From Alphaproteobacteria bacterium (GTDB lineage: Bacteria; Pseudomonadota; Alphaproteobacteria; DSM-16000; Inquilinaceae), in the NCBI GenBank assembly GCA_028284045.1, contig JANQSN010000046.1, forward strand, positions 26,509-90,508: DNA of 64,000 nucleotides, given 5' to 3'. Made by a program: the position numbers and the translations under genes. The notes under the pieces are model-generated. The model saw only the letters and a program-made list of their open reading frames with translations. It was not told the origin of the DNA and made no database searches. Shown here in pieces: positions 7,284-14,933 of the stretch (position 1 is its first letter; every line of letters starts with the position of its first letter).

Positions 7284-9299
7284 ATGAGGCGTGATCCGAG
7301 ATCTTCGATGCATCTTTCGCCTTACCATGACGGCATGTCGTCTTCGCTTGGGCTGACGGACGACGGCCGGGCTGAGGGCGGCCGTCGGCGCCTGCGCCAG
7401 ATGGGCCGCATCGCCCTGCTGGCGGCGATCGGCGCCATCGGCCTGGCGGTCAGCGGGTTAGGCGCGCTGGCGGTCTATCAGACGCTGACGGAGGGCGAAC
7501 GGGCGCGCCGGGCGGACGCGGTCACCACCGTGGTCTCGGCGATCCGCCGCGGGGCGGAGGATGCGGTGCGCCTGACGGAGGCGACCGCCGCCTTGCTGGA
7601 GGCAATCCCATCCATCGGTCCGAATGGCTTCGACCGGTTTGCCGACGGCTGGCCGATCGTCGGTGCGGAGAGTGATGCCGTGCGCGCCCTGACCTTCTTC
7701 CGGCGCGCCACGGTGGCCGACCTGTCGGGGCTGATGGCGCGCTTTCAGGCCGAGCGCGTCATGGGTCAGCGTCCGGACTATCCGGATTTCGTGCTGTTCC
7801 CGGAGGGCAACCGGCCGGTGCATTTCACCGCCACCATGGTCGAACCGGAGACCGCCCGGGCCGGCCTCTATGGCTACGACCTGTCGGCGGACGCGGCGCG
7901 GCTGGTCGCCGCGGCGGAAGCGGCGGCCGACGGCGAGGCGCGCATGAGCCGGCCGGTGACGCTGGGCCGGGACTGGGAAGGCGGCGAGCTGAGTAGCCTG
8001 ATCCTGGCGCCGGTGCATCCGCTGGACGTGACGTCGAGCCGGGGGATCGACGATCCCAATCTGCTGGGGTTCGCCGCCGTCGTCTTCCAGCCGGGCCGGG
8101 CCTTGGCCGCGGCGCTGGCGGAGGCCCGCCGGATCGCCGGTGACATCGACATCGCCGTCGCCGATATCGGATCGCCCGGCGAGGCGGGCTCGGCCACGCG
8201 GCTGTTCGAGTCCCGCACGGCGGAGGAGGCCGGCGTCGCTGAAGACCCGCGCCGCCGCTACGTGTCGGAGACCATCGTCGCCGGGCGGGTTTGGCGGGTC
8301 ACGGTCGATCCGGGTCCCGGCGCCTTCGGCGGGGCCGTAGTGGCCATACCGGCGGTGGTGTTCGGCGTCGGTGTGCTGCTGACGGGGGCGCTGGGACTGC
8401 TGGTCGTGCGGGTCTACGACAGCAGCCGGCTGATGGAGCGGCGGGTTCGCGAAAGCACGCGCTCGCTGCGCCAGATCGCGGAGGACCTGGCGGCCAGCCG
8501 CGACGAGGCGTTCCGGGCCAGCGCGGCGAAGTCGGAGTTCCTGGCGCGCATGAGCCACGAGCTGCGGTCGCCGCTGACCGCCATCCTCGGCTTTTCCGAG
8601 ATCATCCGCGACCGTCTGATGGGGCCGTTGGGCACGCCGGTCTACGCCGAATACGCCCAGGACATCCACAACAGCGGCAGTCATCTGTTGGCGATCGTCA
8701 GCGATCTGTTGGACCTGTCGAAGATCGATGCCGGCCGCCAGACCCTGGAGGAGGCGCTGATCGACCCCGCCGCGCTTCTGGAGGAGCTGGTGCGGCTGAA
8801 CGCCGGGACCGCGCGGGATTCGGAGATCACCCTGATCTACCGGCCGAACGCCGCGATCGACGACCGGCGCCTGTGGGCCGATCCGCGCCTGGTGCGCCAG
8901 ATGGTGCAGAACCTGGTCTCCAACGCCCTGAAATTCACCTCCGCCAGCGGCACGGTCACGCTGTGGGCCGATATCCGGCCCGACGGCAGCCCCGTGCTGA
9001 CGGTCGCCGATACCGGTATCGGCATGACGCCGGAGCAGGTGATGCTGGCGCGCCAGCCCTTCACGCAGATCGAGAACGTGTTTCAGCGCACGCGCGAGGG
9101 TGCCGGTCTGGGGCTGGCCCTGGTCGATGGCATGGTGCGGCTGCACGGCGGGCGCTTCGAGATCGAAAGCGCGCCGGGCCGGGGCACGACGACCCGGCTG
9201 GTCTTCCCGGCGGAGCGCATCCGCCGCGCCGGCAGCGACCCCGGCACGACCCCCGGGGGCGGCGGCGACGCCTCGGTCACGCTGTGGAAGGGGCGGTAG
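7284..9299 (+). CDS. Membrane sensor histidine kinase with CHASE domain
   Basis: A membrane-bound hybrid-less sensor kinase. An N-terminal transmembrane helix (about residues 42-68) is followed by a periplasmic region of about 270 residues with CHASE-domain character (AVRALTFFRRA, YPDFVLFPEG, GYDLSADAARLVA), then a second helix (VVAIPAVVFGVGVLLTGALGLLVV). HisKA follows with the phospho-acceptor His425 in MSHELRSPLTAILGFSEII. The ATPase domain has LVSNALKFTSASG (N box), VADTGIGM (G1) and GAGLGLALVDGMVRLHGG (G2). Its HisKA resembles PleC/DivJ-type kinases. No receiver or response regulator gene is adjacent, so it is an orphan. Start choice among ATG 7284, 7308 and 7335 is uncertain because none has a strong RBS. 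Confidence 0.9.
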   Translation: MRRDPRSSMHLSPYHDGMSSSLGLTDDGRAEGGRRRLRQMGRIALLAAIGAIGLAVSGLGALAVYQTLTEGERARRADAVTTVVSAIRRGAEDAVRLTEATAALLEAIPSIGPNGFDRFADGWPIVGAESDAVRALTFFRRATVADLSGLMARFQAERVMGQRPDYPDFVLFPEGNRPVHFTATMVEPETARAGLYGYDLSADAARLVAAAEAAADGEARMSRPVTLGRDWEGGELSSLILAPVHPLDVTSSRGIDDPNLLGFAAVVFQPGRALAAALAEARRIAGDIDIAVADIGSPGEAGSATRLFESRTAEEAGVAEDPRRRYVSETIVAGRVWRVTVDPGPGAFGGAVVAIPAVVFGVGVLLTGALGLLVVRVYDSSRLMERRVRESTRSLRQIAEDLAASRDEAFRASAAKSEFLARMSHELRSPLTAILGFSEIIRDRLMGPLGTPVYAEYAQDIHNSGSHLLAIVSDLLDLSKIDAGRQTLEEALIDPAALLEELVRLNAGTARDSEITLIYRPNAAIDDRRLWADPRLVRQMVQNLVSNALKFTSASGTVTLWADIRPDGSPVLTVADTGIGMTPEQVMLARQPFTQIENVFQRTREGAGLGLALVDGMVRLHGGRFEIESAPGRGTTTRLVFPAERIRRAGSDPGTTPGGGGDASVTLWKGR

Positions 9300-9313
9300 G
9301 GCGCAGGGGCTCG

Positions 9314-11398
9314 TCAGGCACGCCGCCGACGTCGGCGGGGGCGTGCCTCGGCCGTCTCCGCCCCCAGCACGGCGCCCATCTCGTCGCGGCCGGGCAGGGC
9401 GGCGACGCGGGCCAGTTCGGGATAGGGGTCGCGCTTGTTGGGGATCGCCATGGCGTCGACGAAATGGCGCTGGAAGTCCGCCTCCACCGCCGTCTCAACC
9501 TTCTCGATGCGGCGCACCGTCTCCTCGATCTCCGCCCGGGCGGCCCGGTTGACCAGGGCGACGCGCGCGCCGGTGCCGGCGGCATTGCCGATGGCGGCCA
9601 CCTGGTCGAGCGGGCAATCCGGGATCATGCCCAGGACCATGGCGTACTTCACGTCGATATGGCTGCCGAAGGCGCCGGCCAGGCGGATGCGCTCGACGCG
9701 CTCGACGCCGAGCCGGGCCATCAGCAGCTTCACCCCGGCATAGAGCGCGGCCTTGGCGAGCTGGATCGCCCGGACATCCGTCTGGGCGACGAAGATCGGC
9801 GCCACGCCCTCGCCGCCGTCGTGCAGGACGTAGCGCCAGGTCCGCCCGTCGGACTGGACGCGCGGCGACCGGGCCGCCAGGTCGCCCTGGATGACGCCGT
9901 CGGGGGAGATGATGCCCGCCAGATACATCTCCGCGATCGCCTCGATGATGCCGGAGCCGCAGATGCCGGTGACGCCGATCTTGCGGGCGGCGTCGGCGAA
10001 GCCGGCCTCGTCCGACCACGCCTCCACGCCGATGATCTTGAAGCGGGGTTCCAGGGTTTCCGGATCGATGCGCACCCGCTCCACCGCCCCGCGCGCGGCG
10101 CGCTGGCCGCAGGTGATCTCCGCGCCCTCAAAGGCCGGGCCGGTGGGGGAGCTGGCGGCGACCACGCGGGTCCGGTCGCCCAGCACGATCTCCGCATTGG
10201 TGCCGACATCGATCAGCAGCGTCAGCGCCTCGGCCTTGTGCGGTGCTTCGGCCAGCACCATCGCCGCGGCGTCGGCGCCGACATGGCCGGCGACGCAGGG
10301 CAGCACATAGGCACGGCCGCCGGCTGAGATGGCGAGGCCGAGTTCGCGCGCCGGCAGCTCCATCGCGCTGCCGGTGGCCAGGGCGAAGGGGGCGCCGCCC
10401 AGCTCCGTCGGGTCGAGGCCGAGGAACAGGTGATGCATGATCGGATTGCCGACCAGCACGACCTCCACCACGTCGTCGGCGGCATGGCCGGTTTGCTCGG
10501 CCACCGTGGCGATCAGCACCATGATCGCCTCGCGCACCACGCGGCACATTTCGTCCTGCGCGCCGGCGTTCATCATGACGTAGGAGACCCGGCTCATGAC
10601 GTCTTCGCCATAGCGGATCTGCGGGTTCATCATGCCGGCCTGGCCGATTACCTGGCCGGCGGCGAGGTCACAGAGATTGGCGGCGATGGTGGTCGAGCCG
10701 ACATCGACGGCGACGCCCAGGCACGCGGTGCGCTCGCCCGGCCACAGACCGGTCAGCCGCGGGCCGGCCGATCCGTCATGCACGGCCGCCGTGACGCGCC
10801 AACCGCCGGCGCGCAGGATCGTTTGCAACCGCTCCAGCAAGGCGCGGTCGACCGCCGGGCGGTGGGCCAGCCCGTGCTGGTCGGCCAGGGCCTGGTGCAG
10901 CCGCTCCAGATCGCCCATCGGGTTGTGCATGTCGGGCTCGGCGACGGTGACCGGGTAGAGCCGGGTCGCCGGATCGACGGGGACGTCGCCGATCGTCGCA
11001 TCCTTGCGGACGAGCTGGGCGTTGAGCTGGGCGTCGGCCGGCACGTCGATCACCAGATCGCCGCGCACCAGCGCCCGGCAGCCGAGGCGCCGGCCCGGCT
11101 TCAGGCGCTTGCGGTCGAGCCAGCGCTGCTCCGCCTCCGTCCAGCCGGTCAGGTGGTCGGCGCGGCTGGTCACCTGGTGCTTGGCGAACTGGCCTTCCGC
11201 CACCTCGACCTGGCAGCGCGAGCACAGGCCCTGCCCGCCGCACGCGCTTTCCAGATAGACGCCGAGCGTGCGCGCCGCATCGAGCAGGTTCGTGCCATGC
11301 GCGACGCGCCCGCGCCGCCCGGACGGCATGAAGACGACCTGCGCCTCGCCAGGGGGCACGGTCCGGTCGGGATCGGGGGCGTCGGTCATGGCGGCCAT
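9314..11398 (-). CDS. Corrinoid-activating ASKHA ATPase with N-terminal 2Fe-2S domain (RACo/DUF4445 type)
   Basis: This protein should reactivate the corrinoid cofactor when cobalt oxidises to Co(II), by ATP-driven electron transfer. The N-terminal ferredoxin-like domain has Cys53, Cys59, Cys62 and Cys107 (ACGGQGLCSRC ... GCRAL), a plant-type 2Fe-2S pattern. After a linker, an ASKHA sugar-kinase/actin fold (DUF4445) begins with GVAVDVGSTTIAANLCDL, then MMNPQIRYGEDVMSRV, LLIDVGTNAEIVLG and RIRLAGAFGSHIDVKYAMVLGMIP. Homologues occur beside MttB-type methyltransferases and in acetogens. It is the last gene of the methyltransfer operon, 7 bp after the XRE-like gene. An ATG at 11389 is an alternative start. 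Confidence 0.9.
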   Translation of the reverse strand: MAAMTDAPDPDRTVPPGEAQVVFMPSGRRGRVAHGTNLLDAARTLGVYLESACGGQGLCSRCQVEVAEGQFAKHQVTSRADHLTGWTEAEQRWLDRKRLKPGRRLGCRALVRGDLVIDVPADAQLNAQLVRKDATIGDVPVDPATRLYPVTVAEPDMHNPMGDLERLHQALADQHGLAHRPAVDRALLERLQTILRAGGWRVTAAVHDGSAGPRLTGLWPGERTACLGVAVDVGSTTIAANLCDLAAGQVIGQAGMMNPQIRYGEDVMSRVSYVMMNAGAQDEMCRVVREAIMVLIATVAEQTGHAADDVVEVVLVGNPIMHHLFLGLDPTELGGAPFALATGSAMELPARELGLAISAGGRAYVLPCVAGHVGADAAAMVLAEAPHKAEALTLLIDVGTNAEIVLGDRTRVVAASSPTGPAFEGAEITCGQRAARGAVERVRIDPETLEPRFKIIGVEAWSDEAGFADAARKIGVTGICGSGIIEAIAEMYLAGIISPDGVIQGDLAARSPRVQSDGRTWRYVLHDGGEGVAPIFVAQTDVRAIQLAKAALYAGVKLLMARLGVERVERIRLAGAFGSHIDVKYAMVLGMIPDCPLDQVAAIGNAAGTGARVALVNRAARAEIEETVRRIEKVETAVEADFQRHFVDAMAIPNKRDPYPELARVAALPGRDEMGAVLGAETAEARPRRRRRRA

Positions 11399-11405
11399 CT
11401 GTGGG

Positions 11406-11792
11406 TCAGGCGTTGCCGTCCGTTACGGGGGGCGGGTCCAAGAAGAGATCATCCAGACCGAGGCGAAGGGCGGCGGCGATCGCATTCGCCGCCTGCAGCG
11501 ACGGTTGGCGAGCACCCGCCTCGATCTCGCCGAGTGTATCGATCGTCAGACCGCTTGCACGGGCCAAGGCGTCGCGGGACAAACCGCGATGCGCGCGCCA
11601 GACCGCGACCGCGCTCTCGCCATCCAGCATACGATCGACCATCTCGGATGGGATGGTCTCTTCGTCGCGGCGCGCGGCAATCAGGGCAAGGTCCCCGACG
11701 TCTTCAATCTCTTCCAGAAGCGCGTCGTAGTCGGCCAAGCGCTTGAGCATCTTGTCGTACGCGCTCCGGCTCAGGGTCACCGTGTCCGTCAT
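11406..11792 (-). CDS. XRE-family antitoxin-like HTH protein, no partner toxin
   Basis: The C-terminal half is an XRE/Cro helix-turn-helix (AVWRAHRGLSRDALARASGLTIDTLGEIEAGARQ, then ANAIAAALRLGLDDLF). The N-terminal half (VTLSRSAYDKMLKRLADYDALLEEIED) is the dimer arm common in type II antitoxins paired with RelE/HigB toxins. No toxin-sized frame lies on either side: upstream is a palindromic repeat and downstream, 7 bp away, is the corrinoid activase. It may be a remnant antitoxin or a regulator of the methyltransfer genes. It separates the activase from the rest of that operon. Confidence 0.8.
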   Translation of the reverse strand: MTDTVTLSRSAYDKMLKRLADYDALLEEIEDVGDLALIAARRDEETIPSEMVDRMLDGESAVAVWRAHRGLSRDALARASGLTIDTLGEIEAGARQPSLQAANAIAAALRLGLDDLFLDPPPVTDGNA

Positions 11793-11905
11793 GGCACTTT
11801 CCCAGAGCGTGTTGTTTCAACGCATCTTACAAGTCGCGGGTAGAGTACCCCCGGCCCAAAGACGCTCCAGCAGACTGCTGAAGAACACCCGATATAGCCC
11901 TAAGA

Positions 11906-11975
11906 CGTCATTGCCGCGCAGGTGTGACTCTCTTCGTGTCAATTGGTTGGAGGTCCCCGCCTGCGCGGGGACGAC
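11906..11975. repeat. Paired palindromic extragenic repeat
   Basis: The element starts with CGTCATTGCCGCGCAGG and ends with a near-mirror copy containing the perfect hairpin GTCCCCGC-CTGC-GCGGGGAC (11953-11972) followed by GACG. The two ends are diverged inverted copies of the CGTCAT...CC motif also seen at 50668-50786. Such paired palindromes are common dispersed repeats in Rhodospirillales-like genomes (recalled knowledge). It lies in the 233-bp gap that splits the methyltransfer operon. Confidence 0.6.
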
Positions 11976-12025
11976 GTTGGGAAGGTGTTTTCCAACAACC
12001 GGTTAGCGCGCACCGGATCGCCCCA

Positions 12026-12937
12026 TCAGCCGGGGGCGCGACGGCGGCGGCGTTGTTCGCGGGCGGCGCGGCGGTCGTCGCCGTCGGCCGATCCGGGCTC
12101 GCGGTTGGCGGCCAGCCAGGCGCGGCAGTCGGGGTCGACGCCGTTCAGCATGTTGGCGGCACGGATGCCGTCCATCTCTTCCTTGTGCAGCGGGTTCATG
12201 ATCGCCGAGGTCATGCCGGCGCAGGCCGCCATGGACAGGAAATGGGCGTTCACCGCGTGCCGGTTGGGCAGGCCGAAGCTGATATTGGAGGCGCCGCAGG
12301 TGGTGTTGACCTTCAGCTCCTCGCGCAGCCGGCGGAGGATCCGGAAGGCCTGCTGACCGGCATCGCCCATGGCGCCGATCGGCATCACCAAGGGGTCGAC
12401 GACGACATCGTCGCGCGGGATGCCGTGGTCGGCCGCCCGTTCCACGATCTTCTTGGCGACGGCATAGCGCACATCGGGGTCCGTGGAGATGCCGGTCTCG
12501 TCATTGGAGATGGCGACCACCGCCGCGCCATGCTTGGCGACCAGCGGCAGCACCCGCTCCATCGACTCCTCCTCCCCGGTCACCGAGTTGACCAGCGGCT
12601 TGCCCTGATAGACCGACAGCCCGCGCTCCAGCGCGTCGATGATCGAGCTGTCGATGCTCAGCGGCACGTCGACCAGCGACTGCACGAGCTCGATCGACTC
12701 CGCCAGGATGCGCGGCTCGTCGGCCAGCGGGATGCCGGCATTGACGTCCAGCATCATGGCGCCGGCGGCCACCTGGGCCAGCGCGTCGGCCTCGACCATG
12801 GAATAGTCGCCGGCACGCATCTGCTCGGCCAGCTTCTTCCGGCCGGTCGGGTTGATCCGTTCGCCGATGATGCAGAAGGGCTGATCGAAGCCGATCGCGA
12901 CTTCCTTGGTGGGCGAGCTCAAGACGGTTCGGGTCAT
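12026..12937 (-). CDS. Methyltetrahydrofolate:corrinoid methyltransferase (MtgA-like pterin-binding)
   Basis: A pterin-binding TIM-barrel protein that moves the methyl group between a corrinoid protein and tetrahydrofolate. The pterin signature is complete: FCIIGERINPTGRKKL at the N-terminus, AAGAMMLDVNAGIP, PLSIDSS, KPLVNSVTGEE, AVVAISNDETG and the C-terminal TTCGASNISFGLPNRHAVNAHF. About 270 residues form the catalytic domain; the last 30 (after WLAANREPG) are Arg-rich and look disordered. In this operon the expected direction is methyl-cobalamin to methyl-THF, feeding one-carbon metabolism. It is 13 bp downstream of the small Virulence_fact gene. Confidence 0.93.
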   Translation of the reverse strand: MTRTVLSSPTKEVAIGFDQPFCIIGERINPTGRKKLAEQMRAGDYSMVEADALAQVAAGAMMLDVNAGIPLADEPRILAESIELVQSLVDVPLSIDSSIIDALERGLSVYQGKPLVNSVTGEEESMERVLPLVAKHGAAVVAISNDETGISTDPDVRYAVAKKIVERAADHGIPRDDVVVDPLVMPIGAMGDAGQQAFRILRRLREELKVNTTCGASNISFGLPNRHAVNAHFLSMAACAGMTSAIMNPLHKEEMDGIRAANMLNGVDPDCRAWLAANREPGSADGDDRRAAREQRRRRRAPG

Positions 12938-12950
12938 GCTGGGCGATCCC

Positions 12951-13337
12951 TTAGTCGGCGGCGTCGGGCGGAGTTTCGGGCGCGGTGCCGCCGGCGCTCA
13001 CCAGGGCGTCGAGGCGGGCGGCATCATAGTCGCCCTCGATCCGTTCGGCGAGCCGTGCGGCCTCCGCGTCCAGGTCGGGACCGCAGGCGACCGGTGGATC
13101 GCGCCGCCAATCGGCCAGATAGCTGTCGGCGTCGCGGGCGCGGCCGCGCATCGCCGCGCGGTCGATGGCCAGGGCGAAGCGCTCGGCCAGCTCGCGCTTG
13201 ACGGTGCGGTCGCCGTCGCGGGCGATCACCTGGGCGGGGATGTCGCGCCAGCGCACGATCTGCAGGCTCGGGCCCGCCGCGGCGCCGCGCCGCCGCCCGC
13301 GCGGCCCGCGGCCGGCCGGTTCCGTTGCATCGGTCAT
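12951..13337 (-). CDS. Small Virulence_fact-domain protein of methyltransferase operons
   Basis: A 128-residue basic protein. The core reads LQIVRWRDIPAQVIARD, KRELAERFALAIDRAAM and DADSYLADWRR, which match the family Pfam calls Virulence_fact (PF13769), a name without a known function. The N-terminus is a disordered Gly/Arg stretch. It sits between DUF1638 and the methyl-THF methyltransferase with short gaps (31 and 13 bp), so it is probably co-expressed and may be an accessory factor for the corrinoid system. I see no catalytic motif. Confidence 0.75.
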   Translation of the reverse strand: MTDATEPAGRGPRGRRRGAAAGPSLQIVRWRDIPAQVIARDGDRTVKRELAERFALAIDRAAMRGRARDADSYLADWRRDPPVACGPDLDAEAARLAERIEGDYDAARLDALVSAGGTAPETPPDAAD

Positions 13338-13368
13338 GGTTGGTCCTGCCGGGCGGTGTTGCGGTCGT

Positions 13369-14034
13369 TCAGGTCCTGCCGGCCTCGGCGGTCAGGAAGC
13401 CCGCCAGATCGCCGAAGCCGGTGAACCGCCGGCGATAGGCCAGGCCTAGCCGGTCGGCCGCCGCCTGCGCCGCCGCGTCCAGCGCCGGGTCGTCGCTCTG
13501 GGCGAGGTACACCAAGTCCGTGTAATGCGCGAAATAGGCATCGCGCAATTCCGGATGCCGGTCGAGGCCGAGCGGGCGGATCACCAGGCTGTCGAACTGC
13601 CGCACCAGGAAATCCGTCAGGTAGAAGGCGGTGAACTCGTGCTCGCTGGCCGCCACGAAACCGTCCACGCCGGCATAGAAGGCGTAGCAATGCGGCCCCT
13701 CGATCCGCTCCACCCCCTCCTCGGCGAGCACGGCGTCGAGTCGGCCGCCGGTGCCGCAGTCGCCATAGACCACCGCGATGCGGGCATAGCCGTCGGCGCG
13801 GCCCTGGCGGATGGCGCCGCGCACCGCTTCCGGGATCCGTTCCGGCCGGTTGTGCAGCAGGGCCGGCAGGCACTGAAGGGCGAGATGGTCCCAGCCGTTC
13901 GCCGCCTTCAGCGCCAGGACCTCGCGCGCCAGCGCGCCGCAGGCGATCAACAGCGTTGCCGGCGGCGCATCCGGACGGGCGGCCGGCGGCGCGGCCTCCA
14001 CGGTCAGGCTCTCGTCGGCGGCCAGCAGCGTCAT
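13369..14034 (-). CDS. DUF1638 protein associated with corrinoid methyltransferases
   Basis: A 221-residue cytosolic protein of the DUF1638 family: LLIACGALAREVLAL near the start, LALQCLPALLHNRPERIPEAV, the glycine-rich VVYGDCGTGGRLDAVL, and GPHCYAFYAGVDGF. The cysteines at ACGAL, LQCLP, GDCGT and PHCYA recur in the family and could bind a metal. Members are recurrently found beside MttB-type methyltransferases and corrinoid proteins, but no activity is established. It lies 42 bp after the corrinoid protein gene in the same operon. Confidence 0.8.
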   Translation of the reverse strand: MTLLAADESLTVEAAPPAARPDAPPATLLIACGALAREVLALKAANGWDHLALQCLPALLHNRPERIPEAVRGAIRQGRADGYARIAVVYGDCGTGGRLDAVLAEEGVERIEGPHCYAFYAGVDGFVAASEHEFTAFYLTDFLVRQFDSLVIRPLGLDRHPELRDAYFAHYTDLVYLAQSDDPALDAAAQAAADRLGLAYRRRFTGFGDLAGFLTAEAGRT

Positions 14035-14076
14035 GGCACGGGTGATCCCGACGGATGCGCCGGTCGCGGCGTCTCC

Positions 14077-14787
14077 TTAAGACGCCATCGCGGCGAGTTG
14101 GTTGTGGCGCCGCTTGATCAGCGCGCCGGCCGTCTCCACCGCGACGGCAGCGTCGCGGCAATAGGCGTCGGCGCCGATGGCGTCGGCGAATTCCTCGTTC
14201 AGCGGAGCGCCGCCGACCAGCACGATGTAGCGGTCGCGCAGGCCCATTTCCACCAGCGTGTCGATGACGACCTTCATATAGGGCATGGTGGTGGTCAGCA
14301 GCGCCGACATGCCCAGGATGTCGGGCTGATGCTCCTCCAGCGCGGCGAGGTAGTTCTCAACCGGATTGTTGATGCCGAGGTCGATCACCTCGAAGCCGGC
14401 GCCTTCCATCATCATGCCGACGAGGTTCTTGCCGATGTCGTGGATGTCGCCCTTGACGGTGCCGATCACCATCTTGCCCATCTTCGGCGCGCCGGTTTGC
14501 GCCAGTAACGGGCGCAGGATGGACATGCCGGCCTTCATGGAGTTGGCGGCGAGCAGCACTTCCGGCACGAACAGGATGCCGTCGCGGAAGTCGATGCCGA
14601 CGATGGTCATCCCGTCGACCAGCGCGTTGGTCAGCACGCGGTAGGGTTCCCAGCCGCGTTCCAGCAGGATTTCCACGCCTTCGACGACCTCGTCCTTCAG
14701 GCCGTCATAAAGGTCGTCATGCATCTGCTGGACCAATTCCTCATCGCTGAGGGATGCCAGGTCGATCTCTTCCTCTTGCTCGCTCAT
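14077..14787 (-). CDS. mtgC: Corrinoid protein of MtbC/MtgC type
   Basis: The methyl-carrying cobalamin protein of the operon. The N-terminal helical cap (about residues 20-95) contains DGMTIVGIDFRDGILFVPEVLLAAN; the Rossmann-like B12 domain carries the base-off motif GDIHDIGKN with His116 as the lower cobalt ligand, then the GINNPVENYLAAL region and LVGGAPLNEEFADAIGAD. It accepts methyl from the MttB-family enzyme and passes it to the pterin methyltransferase. The symbol assumes a betaine substrate, which is inference; mtbC or mttC would fit the family equally well. Confidence 0.92.
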   Translation of the reverse strand: MSEQEEEIDLASLSDEELVQQMHDDLYDGLKDEVVEGVEILLERGWEPYRVLTNALVDGMTIVGIDFRDGILFVPEVLLAANSMKAGMSILRPLLAQTGAPKMGKMVIGTVKGDIHDIGKNLVGMMMEGAGFEVIDLGINNPVENYLAALEEHQPDILGMSALLTTTMPYMKVVIDTLVEMGLRDRYIVLVGGAPLNEEFADAIGADAYCRDAAVAVETAGALIKRRHNQLAAMAS

Positions 14788-14933
14788 CGCCGTCGCTCTC
14801 CTTTACAACCGACTAACCCCGTCTTGACCTGGCGGCTCGGGTTTTCCCGTAAACCGCTATCCCTGCAGCATCTGCCAGCCGAACACAAGATTCGATGAAT
14901 CCCCGGCCGGGCTGATTCTTGCGAATTCCTCCT

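Noticed and set aside
7093..7287. 64-codon frame before the histidine kinase
   Set aside because: No RBS, no recognisable domain, irregular composition; probably untranslated leader.
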